From JASFRS01 sp050114795 (GTDB lineage Bacteria; Pseudomonadota; Alphaproteobacteria; Sphingomonadales; CAKZYD01): DNA of 15,505 nt. The stretch lies in assembly GCA_050114795.1 (NCBI GenBank), contig JASFRS010000048.1:1-15505 (forward strand). Reading direction: 5' to 3'. The position numbers and the translations under genes are program-made. The first letter of the stretch is position 1. Each line of letters starts with the position of its first letter. Shown in pieces: positions 7,000-14,195 of the stretch. Below the pieces are notes generated by a model. That model was not told the origin of the DNA. It did no database searches and saw nothing but the letters and a program-made list of their open reading frames with translations.

Positions 7000-7624
7000 C
7001 GTCAAAGAGCTGTTTTTAACTCTCCAGGGTGAAGGCGCCAACACAGGGCGGCGCGCAGTATTCTGCCGGTTTGCGGGGTGTAATCTATGGTCTGGACTGG
7101 AAAAAGACCGTGCCCAGGCCCAATGCACATTTTGTGACACAGATTTCATCGGCACCGATGGTCCCGGCGGTGGAAAATTCAAAACGGCTGAAGACTTAGC
7201 TAAAGCCGCAAAGAGCATTTGGGGCAAAGACCAGGACAGTAAAGCTCTGATCGTCTGCACGGGCGGAGAGCCATTACTTCAAATCGACGAAGAGTTGATT
7301 AATGCCTTCCATGCTGCTGGCTTTGAAATTGCCATTGAAACCAACGGGACCATTGCTGTTCCCAATGGCATTGATTGGGTTTGCGTTAGCCCAAAGGGCC
7401 AAAGCGATGTCATTGTAACTAAAGGCGATGAGCTAAAGCTCGTCTATCCGCAAGATAAGGTTGACCCCGCACGTTTTGAAAATTGGGATTTCACGCACTT
7501 CTTCATACAGCCAATGGATAACGACAAACAGCGCGCAAATACTCAGGCCAGTATCCAGTATTGCTTGGATCACCCGAAATGGCGGCTGTCACTACAAACC
7601 CATAAAATCATCGGGATTGCGTGA
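6989..7624 (+). CDS. queE: 7-carboxy-7-deazaguanine synthase (radical SAM)
   Basis: QueE is a radical SAM enzyme that contracts 6-carboxy-tetrahydropterin to 7-carboxy-7-deazaguanine, the substrate of QueC. The 211-residue protein shows VKELFLTLQGEGANTGRRAV (5-24) and then Cys31, Cys46 and Cys49 arranged C-x14-C-x2-C. This expanded version of the CxxxCxxC cluster motif is known from one QueE subgroup, so the long spacing is a family trait rather than damage. TGGEPLLQ (SAM contact) and IETNGT follow, then VSPK and a C-terminal KLVYPQ...FFIQPMD core. It starts inside the end of queC (11-bp overlap), so the two enzymes are translationally coupled. Only 2 bp separate its stop from the stop of the convergent gene on the other strand. 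Confidence 0.96.
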   Translation: MTYSVKELFLTLQGEGANTGRRAVFCRFAGCNLWSGLEKDRAQAQCTFCDTDFIGTDGPGGGKFKTAEDLAKAAKSIWGKDQDSKALIVCTGGEPLLQIDEELINAFHAAGFEIAIETNGTIAVPNGIDWVCVSPKGQSDVIVTKGDELKLVYPQDKVDPARFENWDFTHFFIQPMDNDKQRANTQASIQYCLDHPKWRLSLQTHKIIGIA

Positions 7625-7626
7625 CT

Positions 7627-8433
7627 TCATATCCGACCACGCAAAGCAGCCCAAAAAAGTTTGATCTGCTTTTTCAGTGAATGTTTCTGCAAATCAATCC
7701 GGCGTGGGTCGTAGCCCACTGCCGTGATCCGTTTGAGATGATCTTGCGCCGATACCAAGGGCAGGAATACGGGCAACGCCCTCTTCGGCGGCTTGTTTTG
7801 TTTCACATTCTCAATATGCGTTAGCGCCGCTTCGGCCAAATCCTGCGCGAGCTTTAAAGTCTCATCCGTAAACTCACCTTGGAAAATACGTTCTCCGCTA
7901 TTTACATTCCCCCGCATATGGGCGTGATAAGACATAGCTTTTAATGTCCCAGTCAAAGTCAAAGCCATAGCAGCCTCATCCGCCCTATCATCTGATGCAA
8001 CATCTAATTGCTTCAAAAGAAGACGGTTCAATGCACCATGCGTCCGCCGTGCGTAATCCCTTAACTCTTTGATATTCAGCGCTTCTTCTCGGTAAAGTTC
8101 ATCAATTCGCGCTTCAACCATATCTTCCATTAGGTCATGCGGTAGAGCATCCAATTTACCAAGGGCTTGCAATATGGGGTGTGGGCGAATTTTGCCTGCG
8201 AATAAATCTGCCAATGCTTCCCGCCACCAGGCCAGGCGGATTTCCCCCACCATTGGTTCGGATGCCAAACCCGGAATGCGCGCCAGTTCGGCATTGAAAG
8301 CACTGATAGCCATCAAAGCATCACGCTGATCAGCCGGAGCATAAAGCAGCGCCAGATAGCGATCATAATCAAAGCCCCGCAGTATTTCTGCACAGCTTTG
8401 GGCACTTTCGGCTTTGCTTGCACCTGATGACAT
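7627..8433 (-). CDS. Squalene/phytoene-synthase-fold protein, NDUFAF6-like
   Basis: A 268-residue all-helical protein of the trans-isoprenyl diphosphate synthase fold. Family landmarks are MAISAFNAELARIPG (41-55), the IRLAWWREAL segment (65-74), and RTHGALNRLLLK (130-141). The Asp-rich metal-binding motifs of true phytoene/squalene synthases are absent: where a DxxxD would be expected the sequence reads AFNAELARI, and the second Asp-rich site is also missing. This pattern and length match the family containing mitochondrial NDUFAF6, a complex I assembly factor, so a non-catalytic role is more likely than carotenoid synthesis. A longer frame runs to 8628, but the upstream 65 residues are low-complexity antisense of a small gene; homology and a TCTGGAAG site favour the ATG at 8431-8433. 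It lies near the NDUFAF3-like gene. Confidence 0.82.
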   Translation of the reverse strand: MSSGASKAESAQSCAEILRGFDYDRYLALLYAPADQRDALMAISAFNAELARIPGLASEPMVGEIRLAWWREALADLFAGKIRPHPILQALGKLDALPHDLMEDMVEARIDELYREEALNIKELRDYARRTHGALNRLLLKQLDVASDDRADEAAMALTLTGTLKAMSYHAHMRGNVNSGERIFQGEFTDETLKLAQDLAEAALTHIENVKQNKPPKRALPVFLPLVSAQDHLKRITAVGYDPRRIDLQKHSLKKQIKLFWAALRGRI

Positions 8434-8459
8434 ATTTTGACTGCTTCCAGAGTTGTGAT

Positions 8460-8474
8460 AGCGTGATCGACGCT
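8460..8474. promoter_or_regulatory. Palindrome in the divergent promoter gap
   Basis: AGCGT-gatcg-ACGCT is a perfect 5-bp inverted repeat in the 90-bp gap between the leftward NDUFAF6-like gene and the rightward small membrane peptide. It is positioned to act as a shared operator. It is short, and no matching regulator is known to me. Confidence 0.22.
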
Positions 8475-8523
8475 TGAGGTCGCATAAACCCAAGCCATTA
8501 GTCAATATAGGGGAGAATCGCTC

Positions 8524-8622
8524 ATGGGAAAAATCCTGGAATCCCTGCCTATGACAATCGTCGCAGGTATTGTCATCACTGTCGTCGTGGTGCTCGTCGC
8601 GCCAATGATTGCAGGGGGCTGA
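8524..8622 (+). CDS. Single-TM small membrane peptide (32 aa)
   Basis: A short reading frame begins at an ATG preceded by GGGGAGAA at ideal spacing (8 bases). It encodes 32 residues: a short polar start (MGKILESLPMT), then one long hydrophobic stretch rich in Val and Ile (about residues 11-30, IVAGIVITVVVVLVAPMIA) and Gly-Gly at the end. It should be a single transmembrane helix. Its gene lies 34 bp before the PuuD-like membrane protein on the same strand, so the two may form one operon and the peptide may be an accessory subunit, as small one-helix proteins often are in membrane complexes. Too short for homology by eye; the ribosome site, hydrophobic pattern and position are the evidence. 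Confidence 0.6.
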   Translation: MGKILESLPMTIVAGIVITVVVVLVAPMIAGG

Positions 8623-8656
8623 AGACAAATCATTTCAAGATTTAAGGGGCAATAAA

Positions 8657-9154
8657 ATGGAAACAATTAATATTTATCTAGTCTTCCGCTATCTGCATGT
8701 CCTTGCAGGCGTCATGTGGATCGGGTTGCTTTGGTATTTCAACTTCGTCCAAATCCCGACGATGCCAAAAATTCCAAATGAACAAAAACCCGCCATTGGG
8801 AAACATATAGCACCATCCGCTTTGTTCTGGTTCCGGTGGGGGGCGGCGTTCACTGTGCTGTTCGGCCTCATTCTGGCTTATATGAACGGCTATCTAGCGG
8901 ACGCCTTAGCGCTTGGCACCACGAGCCATTATGTAGCACATACCATGATTGGCATTGGCATGTGGTTTGGCCTGATTATGGCCTTCAACGTTTGGTTCAT
9001 CATCTGGCCCAAACAGAAAATCGCTTTGGGCATGGTTGAGGCGGATGATGAAGCCAAACCAAAAGCCGCGCGGACAGCTATGCTGTTCTCACGCACAAAT
9101 ACAATGCTTTCTATCCCCATGCTCTATTGCATGGTCTCTGCACAAAATCTCTAA
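8657..9154 (+). CDS. Short four-TM protein resembling PuuD (Urate_ox_N) membrane domain
   Basis: A 165-residue inner-membrane protein with four predicted helices at about residues 6-30, 57-79, 92-117 and 147-162. The N-terminal pattern RYLHVLAGVMWIGLLWYFNF (11-30) followed by VQIP is typical of the membrane domain of cytochrome-linked urate hydroxylase PuuD. Full PuuD is more than twice as long and ends in a cytochrome c domain; here there is no CxxCH, so urate oxidation is not implied. His14, His50, His91 and His95 could bind heme or metal, which is conjecture. I chose the ATG at 8657 because AAGGGGC precedes it by 6 bases; an upstream in-frame ATG at 8609 lies inside the small peptide gene. 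Its stop overlaps the convergent Mth938-like stop by 4 bp. Confidence 0.75.
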   Translation: METINIYLVFRYLHVLAGVMWIGLLWYFNFVQIPTMPKIPNEQKPAIGKHIAPSALFWFRWGAAFTVLFGLILAYMNGYLADALALGTTSHYVAHTMIGIGMWFGLIMAFNVWFIIWPKQKIALGMVEADDEAKPKAARTAMLFSRTNTMLSIPMLYCMVSAQNL

Positions 9155-9531
9155 GTGATGGGAAGAAGGAGGGCTGCCACCCGGCGGTCCTCCATCATCA
9201 GCATATTATAGGTGCGCGCTGCCGCACCGCTGTCCATCGGGTCAGCCGCAATACCAACCATCGCCAAGCCTTTGCTAAGCTCTTCGGGCAAAAACTGCAT
9301 TTGCGTACCACAGCCAAGCAATAGAATTTCCGTTTTCTCATCACCCTCCACCAAGGGTTGGAGGTGTTCAACAGTTAATTCTTCCAGAGTTGAAACCTCA
9401 AGGGTTATGGCGCGCCTCGGGAAAACCAGCACTGCCTGACTATAGGTAGTGCCTGAAATCCGAAACCCTTCAGGGCCATAACCATTGATGAGCTGCCGCC
9501 CTTCGGCCTCCATGCGCTTTAAAGATGGCAT
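9151..9531 (-). CDS. Mth938-like (NDUFAF3-related) protein
   Basis: A 126-residue soluble protein of the Mth938/DUF498 family. Recognisable blocks are INGYGPEGFRISGTTYSQAV (15-34), a middle strand-helix unit with ILLLGCGTQMQFLP (69-82), and AADPMDSGAAARTYNMLMME (95-114) followed by DRRVAALLLPI. The family includes the human complex I assembly factor NDUFAF3. In alphaproteobacteria it commonly follows the sec genes, and here its ATG shares one base with the secDF stop (TAATG), so it is translated from the yajC-secDF transcript. Its bacterial function is not established to my knowledge; a role in membrane-complex assembly is inferred from the mitochondrial relative and from coupling to the protein-export genes. 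Confidence 0.88.
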   Translation of the reverse strand: MPSLKRMEAEGRQLINGYGPEGFRISGTTYSQAVLVFPRRAITLEVSTLEELTVEHLQPLVEGDEKTEILLLGCGTQMQFLPEELSKGLAMVGIAADPMDSGAAARTYNMLMMEDRRVAALLLPIT

Positions 9532-12101
9532 TAAGGACGAACCTCCTTCGCCTCCTCAGGGATGAAGCTTTCACGGTTGACCTTCAGCCAGTTCAAAATC
9601 GGGCTGGCAACGAAGATGGAGGAATAAGTCCCCACAAAGACGCCCCAAATCATGGCTGCGGTAAAGCCGCGAATAACCTCACCACCAAAGAAGAGGAGCG
9701 CGAGCAAAGCCAGCAAGGTGGTGAAGGACGTCATGAATGTCCGAGACAGCGTGTCGTTAATCGACAAATCAATCAGGCCCAGCATATCCAGCTTACGATA
9801 TTTGCGGATGTTTTCACGTATCCGGTCAAACACCACCACAGTATCGTTCAAACTATAGCCGACAATCGTCAGGATAGCTGCCACAATGCTGAGGTTAAAC
9901 TCAAGTCCAGTGAAAGAGAAAAAGCCCAAAGTCAGTGCCACATCATGGGTCAGGGACGCCACGGCGCCCAACCCAAACTGCCATTCAAAGCGGAACCAGA
10001 TATAGACCATGATGGCTCCAATGGCGAAAATCACGGCTAAAACGCCTTTTTCCACCAGCTCACCAGAGACTTTCGGTCCAACAACCTCAGTCCTGCGCAT
10101 ATTGTAGCCATCATCACCATAAACTGTCGCCAAAGACGCATCCACAGCGGAAATGGCATCCTCCTGCGCGCCCTCGGACTGGCGCTCAATACGGATGAGA
10201 ATATCATTATTCGCACCAAATTCCTGAACAGCCACATCACCCAGCCCAAGACCGCCAACCGCCGCACGCGTCGCCGCCAAGTCAGCAGGCTCAACGGTCT
10301 CAACTTCCATCATGATACCGCCACGGAAGTCGATACCGAAATTCAAGCCGTGAATACTGGCGTAGGTAAAGGAGCCAATAATCAATAACACCGAAAGAAT
10401 AGAACAAATCACCCGCGTCTTCATGAACTGGATTTTAGTTCCATCCGGCACGAGCCGGAAAACTTTTATGCCATTAATCGGCAGGCTTGCAGGCTTACGC
10501 CGACGCAACCAAAGCGTAACCACCATACGTGTGACCATGATGGCTGAAAAGACGGATGTTAAAATACCGAGGCTCAAAGTGACGGCAAAACCCTTAATCG
10601 GGCCAGAGCCAAACTGGAACATGAGAAGCGCTGCAATCAACGTCGTAATATTCGCATCCAAGATGGTCGACATTGCCTGCTCATAGCCTGACTGGACCGC
10701 CGCAATAGGCTTACGCCCGCTGCGCATTTCTTCCCGGATGCGTTCAAACACCAGCACATTGGCATCAACGGCCATACCCACGGTCAACACAATACCTGCA
10801 ATACCCGGCAAGGTGAGCGTAAAGCCCATGAAGGACATAAGACCCATCAACAGCACCACGTTTACGACTAGCGCCGCATTCGCAATGACACCGAAAAAGC
10901 CATAGGCAAGCGCAACAAATACAACGACGGCCAACAGCCCCAGAAGTCCGGCAAATTTACCAGCCTCAACAGAATCTGCGCCAAGGTCAGGGCCGACCGT
11001 GCGTTCTTCCAAAATTGTCAAATCCGCAGGCAATGCACCGGATTTCAACACAACTGAAAGATTGGCAGCTTCCTCAACCGAGAAATTCCCAGTAATCTGC
11101 CCCTGCCCGCTTGGAATAACACCCTGAATAACAGGTGCCGTTACTATCTTCCCATCAAGAACAATCGCAAAACGACGACCAATATTTTCACGGGTAACCT
11201 TACTGAAAATAGCGGCACCATGACTATCCATCGTAAAGGCCACGGCTGGACGCCCATTTTGATCATAAGCAGGACGCGCATCAATAAGACTGTCACCTGA
11301 AAGGCGTGGCGGTTCTTTCAAAGCCAGTAAGACTTCAGGTTGGTCCGCCATCGGATAAGCGCGCACACCGATTGGCAGGCGATTACGCTCAATTTCCTGA
11401 TAGGTGACTTCTTCCGCCACCATATGGAATGTCATTTTGGCCGTTTTGCCGATAACATCTTTCAATTGCTGCGGATCATTGAAACCGGGAACCTGAACGA
11501 CAATGCGGTCCTGACCCTGGGTTTGAATGGTCGGTTCCCGCGTACCGAGACTGTCAATCCGACGACGAACGACTTCAACGGATTGCTGTACAGCGCTCAA
11601 ACGGCTTTCATTGATACCGTCTTCCGTCAAAGTGATCGTGATTTTCCCATTGCCGTCGGTCTCAACTATACGGTCATATTTTCCTGAGAATGTCCCCGCC
11701 AAAATGTCCTGACCAACGGCTTGCCGACGGTCCCGCATCAATTCCAAAACTTGCGCTTCATCTTCCGGGTTCCGCAGATTAAAGCTGACGGAACGGTCAC
11801 TGGAGGATAGGCCAAAATAAACGATCCGTTTATTGTCAGCTGTACGCGCTTCCCGCAGGTCACCGGTGATGCCCTCTTTTAGTTGGTCGACCTTGTTTTT
11901 AATGACGGAGGCCGTATCCACTTCCAAAAGCAGATGCGACCCGCCCTGTAAGTCAAGACCCAGGCTAAGCTGACTATCCGGTAAAAATGATGGGAGCCCT
12001 TCCAATTGCTCATCATTTAAAGCATTGGGCAAGGCCATGAGAAAGCCAAGGACACATACGGCCAAAATAGAAATGACTTTCCAACGGGGAAATTCCAACA
12101 T
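9531..12101 (-). CDS. secDF: SecD-SecF fusion, protein export membrane subunit
   Basis: SecDF uses the proton motive force to help SecYEG-exported proteins leave the membrane on the periplasmic side. This single 856-residue chain joins SecD (about 1-545) to SecF (about 558-840). The SecD part has an N-terminal membrane anchor (9-25), LGLDLQGGSHLLLEVD (47-62), a large periplasmic P1 domain, then five helices with GMAVDANVLVFERIREE (442-458), in which Asp446 is the expected proton-relay residue. The SecF part has LNFGIDFRGGIMME (586-599), a smaller periplasmic domain and GYSLNDTVVVFDRIREN (748-764). Twelve helices in total are expected. Fused versions occur in some alphaproteobacteria and Bacillus; E. 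coli keeps two genes. It follows yajC by 27 bp. Confidence 0.96.
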   Translation of the reverse strand: MLEFPRWKVISILAVCVLGFLMALPNALNDEQLEGLPSFLPDSQLSLGLDLQGGSHLLLEVDTASVIKNKVDQLKEGITGDLREARTADNKRIVYFGLSSSDRSVSFNLRNPEDEAQVLELMRDRRQAVGQDILAGTFSGKYDRIVETDGNGKITITLTEDGINESRLSAVQQSVEVVRRRIDSLGTREPTIQTQGQDRIVVQVPGFNDPQQLKDVIGKTAKMTFHMVAEEVTYQEIERNRLPIGVRAYPMADQPEVLLALKEPPRLSGDSLIDARPAYDQNGRPAVAFTMDSHGAAIFSKVTRENIGRRFAIVLDGKIVTAPVIQGVIPSGQGQITGNFSVEEAANLSVVLKSGALPADLTILEERTVGPDLGADSVEAGKFAGLLGLLAVVVFVALAYGFFGVIANAALVVNVVLLMGLMSFMGFTLTLPGIAGIVLTVGMAVDANVLVFERIREEMRSGRKPIAAVQSGYEQAMSTILDANITTLIAALLMFQFGSGPIKGFAVTLSLGILTSVFSAIMVTRMVVTLWLRRRKPASLPINGIKVFRLVPDGTKIQFMKTRVICSILSVLLIIGSFTYASIHGLNFGIDFRGGIMMEVETVEPADLAATRAAVGGLGLGDVAVQEFGANNDILIRIERQSEGAQEDAISAVDASLATVYGDDGYNMRRTEVVGPKVSGELVEKGVLAVIFAIGAIMVYIWFRFEWQFGLGAVASLTHDVALTLGFFSFTGLEFNLSIVAAILTIVGYSLNDTVVVFDRIRENIRKYRKLDMLGLIDLSINDTLSRTFMTSFTTLLALLALLFFGGEVIRGFTAAMIWGVFVGTYSSIFVASPILNWLKVNRESFIPEEAKEVRP

Positions 12102-12128
12102 GAGCTTCAGGCTCCCAAAATTTTGTTA

Positions 12129-12461
12129 TTATTTCTTGTCGTTTGCCGGTTCTGTCCGGCTGCGCACGTCTGTGATGGTGGAGCGAACAACTTTCACCCG
12201 CACGTCATCAGCTAAATCGACTTGCACTTCATCGTCTTCCACTTTGGCAATTTTGCCAATCAGACCACCCGCAGTAACAATCACATCGCCGCGACGAAGT
12301 GCGCCAACCATTTCTTTATGCTGCTTCATCCGTTTTTGCTGCGGACGGATAAGCAAAAAATAGAAAACGACGATAATCAGGATGAACGGCAGAAAACCTG
12401 CCAAACCGCCACCAGCTGCGCCGCCACCAGCGGCTTGTGCAAATGCAGGAGTGATAAGCAT
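12129..12461 (-). CDS. yajC: Sec translocon accessory protein YajC
   Basis: A 110-residue single-span membrane protein that associates with SecDF and the insertase YidC. A Gly/Ala-rich start (MLITPAFAQAAGGG) leads to one transmembrane helix (about 20-39, LAGFLPFILIIVVFYFLLIR), then the family signature RPQQKRMKQHKEMV (39-52) and LRRGDVIVTAGGLIGKI (55-71), ending in a cytoplasmic domain of beta character. The stop is doubled (TAATAA). A GAGGGAA site precedes the ATG. It is the first gene of yajC-secDF-Mth938 and has its own candidate promoter upstream. Confidence 0.95.
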   Translation of the reverse strand: MLITPAFAQAAGGGAAGGGLAGFLPFILIIVVFYFLLIRPQQKRMKQHKEMVGALRRGDVIVTAGGLIGKIAKVEDDEVQVDLADDVRVKVVRSTITDVRSRTEPANDKK

Positions 12462-12505
12462 GTAATTCCCTCACAAATCTGGGCTTATTTAAAAAAGTTT
12501 TGCGG

Positions 12506-12534
12506 ACTATACAAACCGAGGCCAATGATGCAAA
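12506..12534 (-). promoter_or_regulatory. Candidate promoter of the yajC-secDF operon
   Basis: On the minus strand TTTGCA (12534-12529) and TATAGT (12511-12506) stand 17 bp apart, 45 bp upstream of the yajC start. The -10 matches the sigma-70 consensus in five of six positions; the -35 matches in four. It is the best-spaced pair in the short gap shared with the DUF815 gene. Confidence 0.4.
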
Positions 12535-12586
12535 TGGAAAGCGTCGTCCTTGAGACAGCTATATGGCGCAAAAAGGTGATTTCGCA

Positions 12587-13438
12587 ATGGGTAACAGCGA
12601 CGAAAAGCTATCGTTATTAAGACGAATTGCCGCAGCGCTTGAAGCTTTAGCGCCACAAACAGCAGAATTACCAGCATTGAGTGATGCAGATGCTTTTGTC
12701 TGGCATGGCGCAGACAAAAGCTTAAAACTCGTGCCAAAAGTCAATGCGCTTCCCCTTTCCCTGCTTTTGGGAATAGACAGGCAAAAGGCGGAATTACTAG
12801 AAAATACAGTCCATTTCACAAAGGGTTATGGCGCAAATAACGTGTTGCTTTGGGGCGCACGGGGCATGGGAAAGAGTAGCCTGATAAAATCTGTGCATGC
12901 TCATATAAATGACGAAACACCCCATGCCCTCGTGCTTATTGAAATTCATCGGGAAGACATTGCAAGCTTGCCGGACTTATTGACTCTTCTTTCCCCAAGC
13001 CCACGCCGTTTCATTGTCTTTTGCGACGATTTGAGTTTTGAAAAAGGCGAGACCAGCTACAAATCACTAAAGGCGGTACTTGAAGGGGGACTCGAAGGTC
13101 GCCCGGCCAATGTCTTATTTTATGCAACATCTAACCGCCGCCATCTCATCCCACGTGATATGATGGAAAATGAACGCTCCACAGCAATCAGTCCTGCAGA
13201 AGCCATCGAAGAAGCCGTTTCCCTCTCCGACCGTTTCGGCTTGTGGTTAGGGTTGCATAGCTGTTCCCAAGCGGACTATCTCGCCATGGTAGAAAGCTAT
13301 GCGAACCACTTCGAGTTAAAGAGTGAAAATCTGCACGCACAAGCATTGGAATGGGCACAGACCAGAGGCGCACGTTCTGGCCGCGTCGCCTGGCAATTCA
13401 TTCAGGATTTGGCTGGGAAGTTGGGGAAGAGTCATTAA
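12587..13438 (+). CDS. DUF815 AAA+ family ATPase
   Basis: A 283-residue ATP-binding protein of the DUF815 family, probably cytoplasmic. Motifs (numbered from the chosen start) are Walker A GARGMGKSSL (90-99), where most relatives have GARGTGKSSL, Walker B FIVFCDDLSFE (142-152), a sensor-1 like YATSNRRHLIPRD (179-191), and a C-terminal GARSGRVAWQF (261-271) carrying possible sensor-2 arginines. The cellular role is not known to me. An in-frame ATG at 12563 would add 8 residues but has no ribosome site; the ATG at 12587 has AAAGGTGA 8 bases upstream and gives the usual N-terminus (LLRRIAAALEALAP soon after Met). Divergence from yajC is a recurrent arrangement in alphaproteobacteria, as I recall it. 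Confidence 0.88.
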   Translation: MGNSDEKLSLLRRIAAALEALAPQTAELPALSDADAFVWHGADKSLKLVPKVNALPLSLLLGIDRQKAELLENTVHFTKGYGANNVLLWGARGMGKSSLIKSVHAHINDETPHALVLIEIHREDIASLPDLLTLLSPSPRRFIVFCDDLSFEKGETSYKSLKAVLEGGLEGRPANVLFYATSNRRHLIPRDMMENERSTAISPAEAIEEAVSLSDRFGLWLGLHSCSQADYLAMVESYANHFELKSENLHAQALEWAQTRGARSGRVAWQFIQDLAGKLGKSH

Positions 13439-13455
13439 ATTGCTCTGCGCGGTAT

Positions 13456-13703
13456 CGTGGGGTTTAGTTTTATTTTTGACCTCAATCGCCGGCGCGGGCC
13501 TCCGCTGAGCGATGGCTTCCGCGAAACAGTTCGCGACGCGCGGTCGCGCTTACAGCTTTTCAACTATGAAAAGCTGTAAGGCCGCACGGCCGTCGCGATA
13601 GCCCGGAATGGCGAGGCCATGGAGGATTAGCGTTATCGCGGAAGCCTAAGGGAGCGGATGCCCGCGCCGGCGATTGAGGTCAAAAATAAAGCGGAACCCC
13701 GCG
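13456..13703. repeat. Long nested-palindrome element with perfect 31-bp arms
   Basis: Positions 13469-13499 and 13660-13690 are perfect inverted copies over 31 bp; weaker pairing, including GGGGTT/AACCCC, extends to 13456 and 13703. Inside, GGCTTCCGCGA (13514-13524) pairs with 13636-13646, and CTTACAGCTTTTC (13549-13561) pairs with 13568-13580 around a 6-base loop. TCGCGACG (from about 13531) can pair with CGTCGCGA (from about 13591), and CGCGATA with TATCGCG further in. The whole is therefore a branched hairpin of about 250 bp with no protein gene. It is GC-rich compared with its flanks and lies just after the DUF815 gene. It resembles a MITE-like or REP-type intergenic repeat, or a highly structured RNA. 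There is no T-run to suggest a simple terminator. Confidence 0.85.
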
Positions 13704-13842
13704 TTCAAACGCTGCTAATTACGCACTTGTATATGAGACTCTTACACGCTAAGGTTTTGATGCTCTTCATAAAAGAGCGGCCCAGAAGGGTGCGACAACA
13801 CCCAACTGAGCCTAACCACAACACTCTTTAGAGGAGAATGTT
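13704..13842 (+). promoter_or_regulatory. Leader with two small hairpins before the overlapping small ORFs
   Basis: This segment has GCTCTT-cataa-AAGAGC (13762-13778) and GGGTG-cgacaa-CACCC (13788-13803), then a clean AGAGGAG ribosome site at 13830-13836. A GACTC methylation-type site lies near 13737. No confident -35/-10 pair was seen. Neither hairpin has a U-rich tail, so they are unlikely terminators; they could be leader structure controlling the small ORFs. Confidence 0.3.
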
Positions 13843-13914
13843 ATGGCTAGAGCAGTATCTAGCATATTCAATTCATCATTGGGAATTTCTATTCTCGGTT
13901 CTCATCATGAGTGA
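13843..13914 (+). CDS. Possible 23-residue leader peptide
   Basis: This frame starts at an ATG exactly 6 bases after AGGAG, the best ribosome site in the region, and encodes 23 residues beginning MARAVSSIF and ending GSHHE. Its stop overlaps the start region of the next ORF (ATGAGTGA), so reading it would deliver ribosomes to that start. It has no strong hydrophobic helix. It may be a translated leader that couples or regulates the 72-residue ORF, or an uncharacterised microprotein. A competing ATG at 13838 in the other frame sits one base after the ribosome site and is too close to be used well. Confidence 0.4.
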   Translation: MARAVSSIFNSSLGISILGSHHE

Positions 13915-14125
13915 AGACAGGTCTGATTATGTCCATGAACCCGCGCACCTGTCGGGGGAAGATGGATTAAGCGACCTGGCGGAACCCATCATAGGGATAG
14001 AAGAGTGCGTGAGTAACTTACTTTACGCACAACCCTATCATGAGATGAACCCGGATATCTTAATCTTAGCACGCTATGTACGGGACCTGGGCGATGCGTA
14101 TCGACGCCTGATTTCCATACATTAA
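13907..14125 (+). CDS. Hypothetical acidic 72-residue protein
   Basis: I do not recognise this protein. It is small and soluble-looking, with an acidic N-terminal half (MSEDRSDYVHEPAHLSGEDG) and a more helical second half containing ECVSNLL and ILARYVRDLGDAYRRL. There is one cysteine, no signal peptide and no membrane segment. No ribosome site precedes the ATG at 13907, which suits coupling to the 23-codon ORF; alternatively the same frame may start at 13838, giving 95 residues. Its stop codon is the first part of a strong terminator, which supports it being a real transcribed unit. It is not obviously related to any neighbour. Confidence 0.5.
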   Translation: MSEDRSDYVHEPAHLSGEDGLSDLAEPIIGIEECVSNLLYAQPYHEMNPDILILARYVRDLGDAYRRLISIH

Positions 14126-14195
14126 CCCCTATGCCTGGATATCTCCATCTGTGCGCGGGCAGACATGCGCGCAGATGGGGCTAGGGGTTTATTTC
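14124..14195. terminator. Strong terminator between convergent small ORFs
   Basis: An inner stem CCATCTGTGCGC (14145-14156) pairs with 14167-14178 (12 bp, one G-U, 10-base loop), and an outer AACCCCTA (14124-14131) pairs with TAGGGGTT (14182-14189). It is followed on the plus strand by TTTATTT. The stop codon of the 72-residue ORF (plus) lies in the left arm and the stop of the 41-residue ORF (minus) in the right flank, so it may stop both transcripts, more strongly the plus one. Confidence 0.8.

Noticed and set aside
8434..8628. A 65-residue N-terminal extension of the NDUFAF6-like protein
   Set aside because: The extension (His/Asp-rich) is antisense to a small gene with a good ribosome site and is not part of the family; the ATG at 8431-8433 gives the usual length.
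9525..10040. Plus-strand ORF of 171 residues
   Set aside because: It lies entirely opposite the SecF part of secDF and is low-complexity, typical of an antisense frame.
12563..12586. Upstream ATG for the DUF815 ATPase
   Set aside because: It has no ribosome site; the next ATG has AAAGGTGA at good spacing.
13456..13703. Intrinsic terminator of the DUF815 gene
   Set aside because: The palindrome is far larger than a terminator and has no T-run after the stem; it is treated as a repeat element.
13838..13906. ATG at 13838 as start of a 95-residue protein
   Set aside because: It sits one base after the ribosome site, while the ATG at 13843 in another frame has ideal spacing. It is kept only as an alternative.
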